From assembly GCA_964535825.1 (NCBI GenBank), contig CAZHUC010000003.1, positions 150,328-214,327 of the forward strand: 64,000 bases of DNA, read 5' to 3'. The position numbers and the translations under genes are program-made. Positions 24,079 through 33,031 of this stretch are shown here, piece after piece. The DNA comes from CAZAQK01 sp964535825. Its GTDB lineage: Bacteria > Pseudomonadota > Alphaproteobacteria > Rickettsiales > SXRF01. Below the pieces are notes generated by a model. The model did not search any database and was not told the origin of the DNA. It worked only from the letters and a program-made list of their open reading frames with translations. Within the stretch, counting starts at the first letter, position 1; the number at the start of each line of letters is the position of its first letter.

Positions 24079-24858
24079 ATGGCAGTTACTAAAATCGCCG
24101 TCGTAGCAGATGACTCTCCAAAAGCCCAGTCAGCACTCAAATACATAGAGCAGCATTATGAGGTCGTGGAAATGACCAAACGCCGCATGGATGCGCAGGT
24201 CATCGTGGTGCTTGGCGGTGATGGTTTCATGCTCCAGACGCTCCATAAATATATGAAAATGCGTTTGCCGTTCTATGGTGTGAATTGTGGCACGGTGGGT
24301 TTTCTCATGAATCAATACGTTCTGGATAATCTCTGCGATCGTATCAGCCATGCCCGCAAGGCGACCCTGTATCCGCTGCATATGTATGCACGTCGCAAGA
24401 CCGGCAAGATCTCGCAGGCGCTGGCATTCAACGAAGTATCCTTGTTCAGGCAGGGCAGGCAGGCGGCCAAGGTACGGGTAACGGTCGACCATGTGGTGCG
24501 CCTGAAGGAACTCACGGCCGACGGCCTTCTGGTGGCAACCCCGGCGGGTTCAACGGCTTATAACTTTTCGGCGGGCGGACCGATCATCCCGCTGGGGTCG
24601 AACCTTATGGCACTGACGCCGCTTGTCCCTTTCCGGCCCCGGCGCTGGCGCGGTGCGCTGCTTTCGCATGATGCCAGTATCAGCCTGAGCATACTGGAAG
24701 CCAACAAACGTCCTGTGAATGTGGTGGCGGATTTTACCGAGATCGAGGATGTCACCGAAGTTGTGGTAAGCGAACAGCGCAAATCGGGCGTCACTCTATT
24801 GTTCGATCCGGAGCACAACCTTCAGGAGCGCATAATCAAGGAGCAATTCAGCTATTAG
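24079..24858 (+). CDS. nadK: NAD kinase
   Basis: A 259-residue ATP-NAD kinase that makes NADP+. The GGDGFMLQTLH motif (residues 49-59), GVNCGTVGFLMN (73-84) and PAGSTAYNFSAGGPI (about 155-169) are the three family hallmarks. The size fits the short alphaproteobacterial form. It is followed by a modest terminator at 24864-24890. No strong ribosome-binding site is visible before ATG 24079. Confidence 0.96.
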   Translation: MAVTKIAVVADDSPKAQSALKYIEQHYEVVEMTKRRMDAQVIVVLGGDGFMLQTLHKYMKMRLPFYGVNCGTVGFLMNQYVLDNLCDRISHARKATLYPLHMYARRKTGKISQALAFNEVSLFRQGRQAAKVRVTVDHVVRLKELTADGLLVATPAGSTAYNFSAGGPIIPLGSNLMALTPLVPFRPRRWRGALLSHDASISLSILEANKRPVNVVADFTEIEDVTEVVVSEQRKSGVTLLFDPEHNLQERIIKEQFSY

Positions 24859-24863
24859 GCTGA

Positions 24864-24890
24864 CCTGAAGGGGTTATCAGGGCTTTTTTT
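24864..24890 (+). terminator. Candidate terminator after nadK
   Basis: A 5-bp stem CCTGA/TCAGG with an 8-base loop is followed by GC and seven T residues. The stem is short, but its position five bases after the nadK stop and the T-run fit intrinsic termination. Confidence 0.5.
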
Positions 24891-24928
24891 ATTGCCAGAA
24901 TTGAAGATTTAAGCTAAAAACACACCCC

Positions 24929-24951
24929 CGGCGTGGCTTGTTGCTATGCCG
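24929..24951 (+). promoter_or_regulatory. Hairpin in the cold-shock gene leader
   Basis: CGGCGTGGC and GCTATGCCG pair over nine positions (two as G-U in RNA) around a 5-base loop. The hairpin ends 39 bases before the csp ATG and is not followed by a T-run, so it is not a terminator. Structured leaders are known in cspA-type mRNAs, where they can act as thermosensors; that role here is inference. Confidence 0.35.
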
Positions 24952-24990
24952 CGAACTAACACTAGGCTAAATAATTCGAGGAGCAATGTT

Positions 24991-25197
24991 ATGGCCACTG
25001 GTACAGTAAAATGGTATAACCCGGCAAAACGTTTCGGTTTCATTAAACCGGATGATGGTGCAAGCGATGTATTTGTACACGTTTCTGCACTGGAAGCAGC
25101 AGGCATGACCATGCTCGATGAAGGTCAGCGTATCTCTTATGAGCTCGCTGAGAACAAAGGCAAGACTTCAGCTGTAAATCTGAAGATCGTTTCCTAG
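24991..25197 (+). CDS. Cold-shock protein (CspA family)
   Basis: A 68-residue single-stranded nucleic-acid-binding protein of one cold-shock domain. GTVKWYNPAKRFGFIKPDDG carries RNP1 and VFVHVSALEAAG carries RNP2. RNP1 has Arg (KRFGFI) where many family members have Gly (KGFGFI). GAGGAG lies 7-8 bases before the ATG, which fixes the start; codons upstream are not family-like. A strong terminator follows. This class acts as an RNA chaperone. Confidence 0.95.
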   Translation: MATGTVKWYNPAKRFGFIKPDDGASDVFVHVSALEAAGMTMLDEGQRISYELAENKGKTSAVNLKIVS

Positions 25198-25239
25198 CCT
25201 GTTTGGCCTTATTTAAGGCCTATTATGATAAAATTTGCC

Positions 25240-25273
25240 ATATCCCCGCCAAAAAGGCGGGGATATGTTTTTT
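25240..25273 (+). terminator. Strong rho-independent terminator after csp
   Basis: A perfect 11-bp stem (ATATCCCCGCC / GGCGGGGATAT) with an AAAAA loop is followed by G and six T residues. It separates csp from typA. Confidence 0.9.
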
Positions 25274-25347
25274 AGCAGTTGCAACAATGGGGGTATTAGG
25301 ATACATGCCTGCATCCGCTGCACAGAATATATAAGGTAAAAAAAGGT

Positions 25348-27174
25348 ATGGAAATCCGTAATATCGCCATTATAGCCCATGTGGATCATGGCAAGACCAC
25401 ACTCATAGACCAGATGCTCAAGCAAAGTGGCACATTCCGCGCCAACCAACAGGTGGAAGAATGTATCATGGATTCTGGCGATCTCGAGCGTGAGCGCGGC
25501 ATTACCATTCTTGCCAAATGCACCTCGGTGACACGCGGCAACATGCGCATCAATATCGTTGATACTCCGGGCCACGCCGATTTCGGCGGTGAGGTGGAGC
25601 GCGTACTGACCATGGTTGACGGTGTGGTGCTTCTGGTGGACTCTGCCGAAGGCCCGCTGCCACAGACAAAATTCGTGCTTGGCAAGGCGCTGCGCCTTGG
25701 TCTTCGTCCTATCGTGCTGGTCAACAAGATCGACCGTGGCGATGCACGTCCTGACGCCGTACATAATGAAATTTTTGACCTGTTCGCCGCACTGGACGCC
25801 AGTGAAGAACAGCTCGATTTCCCAACGCTCTACGCCTCTGGCCGTGACGGCTGGGCCTCTGACAGCTTAACTGGTCCACGCGAAAATCTTGATCCTCTCT
25901 TTGATCTGATCACGCGCCATGTGCCTGCACCAGATGTCGATCCTGAAGCCTCATTCTCAATGCTTGCTTCCATTCTGGAATATGATTCGTTCCTTGGCCG
26001 TATCCTGACAGGCCGTGTGTATAGTGGCCGTGCTAAAGTGGGTATGCCAATTAAGGTGCTCAACCTCAAAGGTGAGGTGGTAGAGCAGGGACGTCTGACC
26101 AAATTGCTGGCGTTCGACGGTATCAAGCGCGTACCTGTGGAAGAAGCAGAAGCAGGTAGCATCGTGGCCATAGCCGGTATCGTGAAAGCATCGGTTTCTG
26201 ACACGATCGGTGGGCTGGAGCTCGCAAGCCCCGTGCCTTCAACGCCGATCGATCCGCCAACCATGGCGATCACCATCAGCGTGAATGACTCGCCTCTGGC
26301 AGGTCAGGAAGGTAGCAAAGTGACCAGCCGTATGATCCGTGAACGTCTTATGAAAGAAGCCGAAGGTAACGTGGCCATCCGTGTGACCGAAGCAGATTCA
26401 AAAGATGCGTTCGAAGTGGCAGGCCGTGGTGAGTTGCAGCTTGGCGTACTCATCGAGACCATGCGCCGCGAAGGGTTTGAGCTTTCGGTATCGCGACCAC
26501 GCGTACTCTTTAAAGAAGATCCTATCACCGGTGAAAAGACCGAGCCTGTTGAAGAGGTGGTGATCGACGTGGATGAAGAACATTCCGGTGTGGTGGTGGA
26601 TAAAGTGAGCCAGCGCAAAGGTGAGATGGTGGAAATGCGTCCATCTGGCGGTGGCAAAACTCGTATCGTGTTCCATGTGCCTTCACGTGGCCTCATTGGT
26701 TATCAGGGCGAGTTCCTGACCGATACGCGTGGTACGGGTGTTATGAACCGCCTGTTCCATTCTTATGGTGTATATAAGGGCGATATTGCAGGCCGTCGTA
26801 ACGGCGCACTTATCTCCATGGAAAAAGGTGAAGCGGTTGCTTATGCGATCTGGAATTTACAGGATCGCGGTATCATGTTCATCAATCCAGCTGACAAGGT
26901 GTATGAAGGCATGATCGTGGGCGAACATAGCCGTGACAATGACCTCGAGATTAACGTACTCAAGAACAAACAGCTCACCAACATCCGCACCACCAGCAAG
27001 GATGAGGCGATCCGTCTTGTGCCGCCACTCAAGATGACACTTGAACAGATGATCTCTTACATTCAGGACGACGAACTGGTGGAAGTGACACCAAAGTCAT
27101 TACGTTTGCGTAAGATCGAACTGGATGCCAACGAACGTAAGAAGGCAAGCAGGGCACAGAAAAAAGCTGTCTGA
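25348..27174 (+). CDS. typA: Ribosome-associated GTPase TypA/BipA
   Basis: A 608-residue translational GTPase related to EF-G and LepA, involved in 50S assembly and stress or low-temperature growth. The G motifs are complete: AHVDHGKTTLIDQML (G1), RGITI (G2), DTPGHADFGGEVERVL (G3), NKIDR (G4). The C-terminal domain unique to BipA is present (SRGLIGYQGEFLTDTRGTG and the ALKNKQLTN-like segment NVLKNKQLTNIRTT). A neighbouring cold-shock gene upstream is suggestive but separated by a terminator. AAAAAAAGGT before ATG 25348 serves as ribosome-binding site. Confidence 0.97.
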   Translation: MEIRNIAIIAHVDHGKTTLIDQMLKQSGTFRANQQVEECIMDSGDLERERGITILAKCTSVTRGNMRINIVDTPGHADFGGEVERVLTMVDGVVLLVDSAEGPLPQTKFVLGKALRLGLRPIVLVNKIDRGDARPDAVHNEIFDLFAALDASEEQLDFPTLYASGRDGWASDSLTGPRENLDPLFDLITRHVPAPDVDPEASFSMLASILEYDSFLGRILTGRVYSGRAKVGMPIKVLNLKGEVVEQGRLTKLLAFDGIKRVPVEEAEAGSIVAIAGIVKASVSDTIGGLELASPVPSTPIDPPTMAITISVNDSPLAGQEGSKVTSRMIRERLMKEAEGNVAIRVTEADSKDAFEVAGRGELQLGVLIETMRREGFELSVSRPRVLFKEDPITGEKTEPVEEVVIDVDEEHSGVVVDKVSQRKGEMVEMRPSGGGKTRIVFHVPSRGLIGYQGEFLTDTRGTGVMNRLFHSYGVYKGDIAGRRNGALISMEKGEAVAYAIWNLQDRGIMFINPADKVYEGMIVGEHSRDNDLEINVLKNKQLTNIRTTSKDEAIRLVPPLKMTLEQMISYIQDDELVEVTPKSLRLRKIELDANERKKASRAQKKAV

Positions 27175-27306
27175 TTACCGCATTCAAATTAACACTACTT
27201 CCAAAAAAAAAGAGATGTGGTTAACAAATCGTTTGCAGGGTTTTTTTGCATGGGATATAAGCTCCATTAGTACGTCGCTTAAAGATAAAAATAATAAGTG
27301 GGGCTT

Positions 27307-28233
27307 ATGCGTTTCGTTCTCCTTCTCGTAGCTGCTGTTATTGCTGTTGTGGCCGGTGTCGCGGCGTTGAGGGTAACGGGAGGTGGTAAAGACAATCCCA
27401 AACCAGTCGTAAGCGACGCTGCTCAGAAGCCGGCCGCTGTGGCGACCGTAGACGTGCTTGTAGCACGCGACCAAATCGACGTTGGAACAGTCATCAAAGA
27501 AGAAATGCTTGCCAGGCAACCATGGCCTTCGCATCTGGTGCTGGAGAGCTTTGTGGTTGCGGGCAGTGCGGAAGGCAATATCGTTGGCCGGGTAGCAAGA
27601 ACCACATTTATGCCACAAGAGCCTATATTGCGCACACGTCTTAGCAATCCTAATGACCCTAGTTTCCTTGCTGCCACTCTGCCTGCGGGTATTCGTGCTA
27701 TCACCATTGGTACGGATTCAGTTGCTGGTGTTGCTGGCTATATATTCCCGGGCGATAAGGTGGACATCCTCATTACCCACAACGTACCTGCCGATGAATA
27801 CAACAGAAAAAAAACTGACTCCGAAAGGAAAATGAGCACTAAGCCTGCGTTCGCAGAAGTGCTGGTTGCGAATGTCAGGGTTCTGGGTGTGAATCTGCGT
27901 CCGAAGGTCAGCGGTGATGATACCAAATCAAATACAGCGCCGAACAGTCTTACCATCGCAGTGCCGGAAGATGTGGTGCAGCAGCTCCGTCTTGCAGAAA
28001 AACTTGGTACGCTTTCCCTGTCCCTGCGTTCGATCAAAGATATGGACACGGTCAGCACACAGCCTCCCACAACACTTGAGAACCTGACGCGTGTTGGCTT
28101 CAGCCAGACGGGTGTCAGCAGTGTAAGGGTGGTTCGGGGTGTTGATACGGAAGGTAAGGTATCGTCACAGCCTCAGAGTAACGTGCGTGGTATGAATTCT
28201 ACGATGACATCACCAACAGGCGAATTGCAGTAG
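27307..28233 (+). CDS. cpaB: Tad pilus assembly protein CpaB/RcpC
   Basis: A 308-residue periplasmic component of the Tad (Flp) pilus system. It has an N-terminal signal-anchor (RFVLLLVAAVIAVVAGVAAL) and then the SAF domain typical of CpaB (VDVLVARDQIDVGTVIKEEML). The RcpC-like part follows (TLPAGIRAITIGTDSVAGVAGYIFPGDKVDILIT) and ends in Ser/Gln-rich sequence. I start at ATG 27307; a GTG at 27298 is the alternative. CpaB is thought to stabilise or gate the CpaC secretin. It opens the seven-gene tad cluster; the 132-base region upstream should hold the promoter. Confidence 0.93.
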   Translation: MRFVLLLVAAVIAVVAGVAALRVTGGGKDNPKPVVSDAAQKPAAVATVDVLVARDQIDVGTVIKEEMLARQPWPSHLVLESFVVAGSAEGNIVGRVARTTFMPQEPILRTRLSNPNDPSFLAATLPAGIRAITIGTDSVAGVAGYIFPGDKVDILITHNVPADEYNRKKTDSERKMSTKPAFAEVLVANVRVLGVNLRPKVSGDDTKSNTAPNSLTIAVPEDVVQQLRLAEKLGTLSLSLRSIKDMDTVSTQPPTTLENLTRVGFSQTGVSSVRVVRGVDTEGKVSSQPQSNVRGMNSTMTSPTGELQ

Positions 28234-28257
28234 CAGTAACAGAAGGTATTTTAGGGT

Positions 28258-29745
28258 ATGCGTAAGGAAATGTGTAAGAGATTTTTATTGCTGCTGATGA
28301 TGTTGGTTGCGACGCCTGCTTCCGCGCAGACACACATCAATACAAAGAATGTGTTCGTTCCGATCAACAGGTCAACACTGGTTACACTGCCCTCTGATGC
28401 AATAGAGGTGCAGGTTGCCAATCCTGATATTGCAGATATTTATGCGCATAGCCCCAAGAAGATCACCGTCATTGGTAAGGCATGGGGCACGACCAGTGTG
28501 CGCGCGGTCGGGGATAATGGCAATGTGATTGGCGACTTTGATGTGGTTGTCGGACATGACCTGCCCGCGATACGCCGTGCCCTCAAGACATTCCTGCCGA
28601 ACGAAGCGATAGGTGTAGAGATGGTCAATACCAGCATCGCGCTCACCGGTCAGGTGAGCGGCGCGAATGTGGTACAGCAGGCAGTTGCCATCACAGAAGA
28701 TTTTATCCGTGCTAATAGTCAGATGCCTAATATTGCCGTTCCATATGGTGATGTACAGCCACCTGCGCCACAGATCATTAATATGTTGCAGGTTACATCC
28801 GGCCAGCAAGTGATGCTGCGTGTGCAGATTGGTGAGATTCGCCGCGAAGCATTGAAGACGCTGGGTATAGACCTCAACGTTCTTTCGCAGGCGTCGGGTT
28901 CGAGCCTGGTGGCGCTGGGCACAGGCGGCGGTATCGCGTCGCTGGTTGGTGGTGGTGACGAAGTTATCAACCCGGGTACATTCCTGCTTCCTGGCGGACA
29001 AACCCCAACGGATACGCGCGGTGTCATGGTTGGCCGCTGGCAGCCTGATGGCCCTACCGGCAATACAGTGTCTGGTGCTTTGAAGGCGCTGGAGCGTGAT
29101 GGCGTATTCAAATTGCTTGCAGAGCCTAACCTTGTGGCGGTCTCAGGCGAAGAAGCAGAATTCCTTGCTGGTGGCGAGATACCTGTGCCTTCTGTGGATA
29201 GCAGTGGTGGCAGCTCAGGTGGGGTTAGTATCGAATATAAGCCGTTCGGCGTTGCGCTTCGCTTTACTCCGCAGATACTCTCCGAGAATCGTATCCGCAT
29301 GATGGTATTGCCGGAAGTGTCTGAAATATCATCGGAGAACACCATCCAGATCAGCGGGTTCTTTATTCCAAGCATCACCACCCGTCGCGCGAAGACCACG
29401 GTGGAACTTGCTCCGGGTGAAAGTTTCATGATCGCCGGCCTCATCAAGGATGACATGCGTGCCACCATCGACCAGATGCCAGGTGTGAAGGAAGTACCCG
29501 TACTTGGTGCTCTGTTCCGTAGTACGGAATTCCGTCGCAATGAGACTGAGCTGGTGATTGCGGTAACCCCTTATATCGTTGATCCTCTTAAAGGCTCGGA
29601 TGTCAAACTGCCTACCGATGATTTCCGCCCAAGCAGCCAGATGGAGCTGTTCTTCTATGGCGCTCTGGGATCATTGTCAGGCAATGCTTCGCGCATATCG
29701 CAAACACCGCCTGTTGAAGGCCCAATCGGATTTATGGTGGATTAA
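28258..29745 (+). CDS. cpaC: Tad pilus outer-membrane secretin CpaC/RcpA
   Basis: A 495-residue secretin forming the outer-membrane pore for Flp pili. A signal peptide ends at PASAQ (about residue 23). An N-terminal pilus-assembly domain follows (PINRSTLVTLPSDAIEVQVANPDIAD) with a BON-like region, then the secretin core. Core motifs include VMLRVQIGEIRREALKTLGID, LLAEPNLVAVSGEEAEFLAGGEIPVP and VPVLGALFRSTEFRRNETELVIAVTPYIVDP. The length is usual for CpaC. It lies 24 bases after cpaB. Confidence 0.96.
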   Translation: MRKEMCKRFLLLLMMLVATPASAQTHINTKNVFVPINRSTLVTLPSDAIEVQVANPDIADIYAHSPKKITVIGKAWGTTSVRAVGDNGNVIGDFDVVVGHDLPAIRRALKTFLPNEAIGVEMVNTSIALTGQVSGANVVQQAVAITEDFIRANSQMPNIAVPYGDVQPPAPQIINMLQVTSGQQVMLRVQIGEIRREALKTLGIDLNVLSQASGSSLVALGTGGGIASLVGGGDEVINPGTFLLPGGQTPTDTRGVMVGRWQPDGPTGNTVSGALKALERDGVFKLLAEPNLVAVSGEEAEFLAGGEIPVPSVDSSGGSSGGVSIEYKPFGVALRFTPQILSENRIRMMVLPEVSEISSENTIQISGFFIPSITTRRAKTTVELAPGESFMIAGLIKDDMRATIDQMPGVKEVPVLGALFRSTEFRRNETELVIAVTPYIVDPLKGSDVKLPTDDFRPSSQMELFFYGALGSLSGNASRISQTPPVEGPIGFMVD

Positions 29746-29747
29746 TT

Positions 29748-30320
29748 ATGAAAAAGATCAGTATCCTTACCCTGATGTTGGCACTGCCCGCGTGTAGCGA
29801 AATCCCGGCTGCGGCCTATTATGACCGCGGCGATCCTGAGAACCTGCTGGATGTTTCTTCGGAAGTGGTGACCATGAACCTCTCATCCACTGTTGCAATG
29901 CATGAGCTGAGCAATATGGTAGCGCAAGATCCACCAACACGGGTGCAGATGAGCTGCGCACCTAAGGATGGCCTCTGTATGGAAGTGCAACGTATGTTCG
30001 AGCAATATGCTGTGCCGGTTGAGCCTTCCGATGTCTCTGGTATCACCCTGATCTACGAACGTGTCATTGCAAGGGATTGCGAGAGCCGTTTTATTGATAA
30101 TAGCATCAACCCATATAACCTGAACCATCCGACCCTTGGATGCTCGGTGGCAGCAAATACTGTGCAGATGGTGAGTGATAAACGTCAGTTCACCAATCCG
30201 CGTCTGCTTGACTATGCAGATGGCGAAAAGGCCTTTCAGGTCTATCGTGTATACCTGACGCCGCCCGCTGTTCCTAACACTGAAAGTGAAAGCCTTCTCA
30301 GTGAAATCAACGATAATTAA
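29748..30320 (+). CDS. cpaD: Tad pilus lipoprotein CpaD
   Basis: A 190-residue outer-membrane lipoprotein of the Tad apparatus. The N-terminal signal (ISILTLMLALPAC) ends with a lipobox cysteine at residue 16. The CpaD core is recognisable: DCESRFIDNSINPYNLNHPTLGCSVAANTVQMV (about 109-142), the NPYN...HP.GC.V..N pattern of the family, then NPRLLDYADGEKAF. It starts two bases after the cpaC stop. The C-terminus is Ser/Glu-rich and probably disordered. Confidence 0.9.
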   Translation: MKKISILTLMLALPACSEIPAAAYYDRGDPENLLDVSSEVVTMNLSSTVAMHELSNMVAQDPPTRVQMSCAPKDGLCMEVQRMFEQYAVPVEPSDVSGITLIYERVIARDCESRFIDNSINPYNLNHPTLGCSVAANTVQMVSDKRQFTNPRLLDYADGEKAFQVYRVYLTPPAVPNTESESLLSEINDN

Positions 30321-30337
30321 AGGCGGTTTGGCTATAT

Positions 30338-31558
30338 ATGAGTGTGTCTAGCCCGTTCTTAATTGTAAGTTTTGAGTCTGAGGATCTTGCCGAGGTCGTA
30401 GAACTTGTCCAGCTTCTCGGGTATCCGGATGCACAGGTGGCGGCGGGAGGTCTGGAACAGGCGATCTCCGCATTGCGCAAACGCCCACAGCCGCCGGAAT
30501 ATTTGCTGGTTGATATTGGCAACAGATCGCAGGACGTGCTCAAAGATATAGATGCGCTTGCTGAGCACTGCGAAGGTGATGTACGCGTGGTGGTTATCGG
30601 TGCGATCAACGACATCGTATTTTACCGTGAACTGAAGTCACGCGGGGTTCTGGAATATTTCCCCAAGCCTGTAACTGCTGCTGATATACGTCCGGTAATG
30701 CTGCAGGCGTCTGCAAAGAATAGCACGCTTGCCGGTGATACGAAGCCCGGCACGGTGATCTCTGTCATGTCGGCTGCGTCTGGCGATGGCGCAACCACAT
30801 TTGCACTCAATCTGGCATACAGTCTGGCCGAAGATTATAAACAGCCGACCGTACTCGTGGATATGGATTACCAGTTCGGCCTTATCAGCAAAAGTCTGGA
30901 TCTGAATGCCACGTTCGGCATCAAGGAATTGTTCGATCATCCTGAGCGTGGTGTTGATGATATGCTCATCAGCAAGATGCTGGTGGATTATAAAGGGAAG
31001 CTCAGCATCATCGCTGCTCCTAACGACCTGCGGCTCATGCCAATGGTGAAGCCGGAAACGATCCGCGAACTGGTGAATGTATTGCGCCAGCAATTCGCCT
31101 TTGTCATCATCGACGTGCCTCACATCTGGACAGACTGGGCCGCTGCAACGCTCACTTACTCGGATCATTCCGTGATGGTAGCGCAGCTCTGGTTACGTTC
31201 GCTTACCCATGCCTCAAGGCTGATGACCGCATGGCACAGTATCGGCGTAACGGATCAGGATATTTCGGTGGTGATTAATCGCAGCGGTGCAAAATTCAAG
31301 GAAGCGATCACCTCGCAGGATTTCGAGCGCATTTGCCGCCATAAGATCACTGCCCATATCAATAATGATATACGGGTTATCTCGCAGGCGGAAAACGATG
31401 CCAAAACGCTGATGGAGCTTGAAGAAAGCAGTTTGTTGCAGCAGCAGGTCAGGCAATTCAGCACCATGATGTGCAAGACGTTCCGTCCTGAGGTCATCAC
31501 GGGCAATACACAGGAGTCGCACGCTAAAAAAGGCCTTAAACTATTGTTGAAGAAATAG
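30338..31558 (+). CDS. cpaE: Tad pilus localisation protein CpaE/TadZ (atypical P-loop)
   Basis: A 406-residue protein with an N-terminal receiver-like domain (about 1-125) and a C-terminal ParA/MinD-type ATPase-like domain, as in CpaE/TadZ, which places the Tad machine at the pole. The deviant Walker A position reads AASGDGATT (146-154), lacking both lysines of KGGxGKT; some TadZ proteins are known to be similarly degenerate. PTVLVDMDYQFG (switch I) and VIIDVPHIW (switch II) remain. It follows cpaD by 17 bases and precedes cpaF by 2. Confidence 0.92.
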   Translation: MSVSSPFLIVSFESEDLAEVVELVQLLGYPDAQVAAGGLEQAISALRKRPQPPEYLLVDIGNRSQDVLKDIDALAEHCEGDVRVVVIGAINDIVFYRELKSRGVLEYFPKPVTAADIRPVMLQASAKNSTLAGDTKPGTVISVMSAASGDGATTFALNLAYSLAEDYKQPTVLVDMDYQFGLISKSLDLNATFGIKELFDHPERGVDDMLISKMLVDYKGKLSIIAAPNDLRLMPMVKPETIRELVNVLRQQFAFVIIDVPHIWTDWAAATLTYSDHSVMVAQLWLRSLTHASRLMTAWHSIGVTDQDISVVINRSGAKFKEAITSQDFERICRHKITAHINNDIRVISQAENDAKTLMELEESSLLQQQVRQFSTMMCKTFRPEVITGNTQESHAKKGLKLLLKK

Positions 31559-31560
31559 CC

Positions 31561-33030
31561 ATGTTTGGAAAAAAAGCATCAGATACCAACCTGCCTGTTC
31601 CTACCCAGAGCGGAAAGCGTGTACAGAAAGCATCCGCCGAAGAAAAGGCTCTTGATGCCATAAACGAAAAGAAATTATTCGAATATACATCGCGGTTGTC
31701 GGAAGTTTCGGCGTCTGCCACCAAGGCAGAGGTATCATTCGCTGACGGTAAACTGGAAACGGCAGAGTATGTTAAGGCAAAGACGCAGCTTACCGATGCA
31801 CTGCTTGATCGCATTGATTTTGGTATGTTACGCACGCTTTCCGAACAAGCGAAGAAGGACAGGGTGCGCGATGTAGCGGCCCATGTGCTTTCGCATGATA
31901 TACAAATACCACTTACCGCTCAGCAAGTAGATCTGCTCAAGGATCAGGCGGTTGATGACCTGCTTGGTTTTGGTCCTATCGAAGTGTTGATGGCAGATCC
32001 TGATGTAGCCGATATCATGATCAATGGACACCATCAGGTATTCATTGAGAAAAAGGGTAAATTGCTCCTTACAGATATTACATTCAGCAGTGAGAAGCAT
32101 TTGCTGAATGTTATCCAGAAGATCGTGTCGCTGGTGGGAAGGCGCATTGACGAATCCAGCCCGATGGTGGATGCGCGTATGCCGGATGGTTCGCGTTTCA
32201 ATGCGATCATTCCGCCGCTGGCACTCGATGGCTGCCTTGTATCCATTCGTAAGTTCCGCAAGCAAAAAATGGCGCTGCAGGAATATGTGGAATGGAAATC
32301 CATGAGCCAGCAGATGTGCGATTTCCTGAGTGTCTGCGGTAACATTCGCATCAATATCATTATTTCTGGCGGTACAGGCTCTGGTAAGACCACGATGCTA
32401 AACGCACTTTCCGGGAATATCGATCATAAGGAACGCGTGGTGACCATTGAGGACGCGGCAGAATTACAGCTCCAGCAGCCACATGTGCTGCGCCTTGAAA
32501 CAAGACCAGCCAACATGGAAGGTATAGGTGAAATCACAGCCCGCCAGCTGGTGAAGAACGCCCTGCGTATGAGACCAGATCGTATCATCATCGGTGAGAT
32601 CCGCGGTGACGAGGTGATAGACGTGTTATCTGCCATGAACACAGGCCATGATGGCTCGATGGCGACCATCCACGCCAATAGTCCGAAAGATGCGATGAGC
32701 CGTATCGAGAATCTGGTTGGTATGTCCAGTGTTAAACTCTCGATCGCATCACTCCGTACCCAGATCGCCAGCGCTGTCCATTTGGTGGTGCAGGTATCCA
32801 GACAGCGTGATGGCCGCCGTCGTGTCACACAAATAGATGAGATCGTGGGGATCGAGGGCGAGCAGATCATGACCCAGAATCTTTTTGGATTCAAGCCAGG
32901 CCCAATGGATGAACATGGTGAATTGACGGGGCATTTCTATTGCACAGGCGCGATACCTGGTTTTATAGGGCAGGCAGAATATTTTGGCCGGGGCGATGAA
33001 ATGCGCCAGGCATTGAAAGCGACGGAGTAA
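31561..33030 (+). CDS. cpaF: Tad pilus assembly ATPase CpaF/TadA
   Basis: A 489-residue hexameric ATPase of the secretion-ATPase superfamily (same superfamily as VirB11) that drives Flp pilus extension. The N-terminal helical domain is followed by GFGPIEVLMADPDVADIMING, Walker A SGGTGSGKTT (269-278), Walker B RIIIGEIRGDE, and the His box NTGHDGSMATIHANSP. The C-terminal QIASAVHLVVQVSRQRDGRRRV is typical. It is complete and all catalytic motifs look competent. It follows cpaE by two bases and precedes tadB by one base. Confidence 0.97.
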   Translation: MFGKKASDTNLPVPTQSGKRVQKASAEEKALDAINEKKLFEYTSRLSEVSASATKAEVSFADGKLETAEYVKAKTQLTDALLDRIDFGMLRTLSEQAKKDRVRDVAAHVLSHDIQIPLTAQQVDLLKDQAVDDLLGFGPIEVLMADPDVADIMINGHHQVFIEKKGKLLLTDITFSSEKHLLNVIQKIVSLVGRRIDESSPMVDARMPDGSRFNAIIPPLALDGCLVSIRKFRKQKMALQEYVEWKSMSQQMCDFLSVCGNIRINIIISGGTGSGKTTMLNALSGNIDHKERVVTIEDAAELQLQQPHVLRLETRPANMEGIGEITARQLVKNALRMRPDRIIIGEIRGDEVIDVLSAMNTGHDGSMATIHANSPKDAMSRIENLVGMSSVKLSIASLRTQIASAVHLVVQVSRQRDGRRRVTQIDEIVGIEGEQIMTQNLFGFKPGPMDEHGELTGHFYCTGAIPGFIGQAEYFGRGDEMRQALKATE

Positions 33031-33031
33031 T

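Noticed and set aside
28372..29540. Long antisense frames within cpaC (up to 273 codons, minus strand)
   Set aside because: They mirror a strongly supported secretin gene, have no family resemblance or ribosome-binding site, and follow its codon structure.
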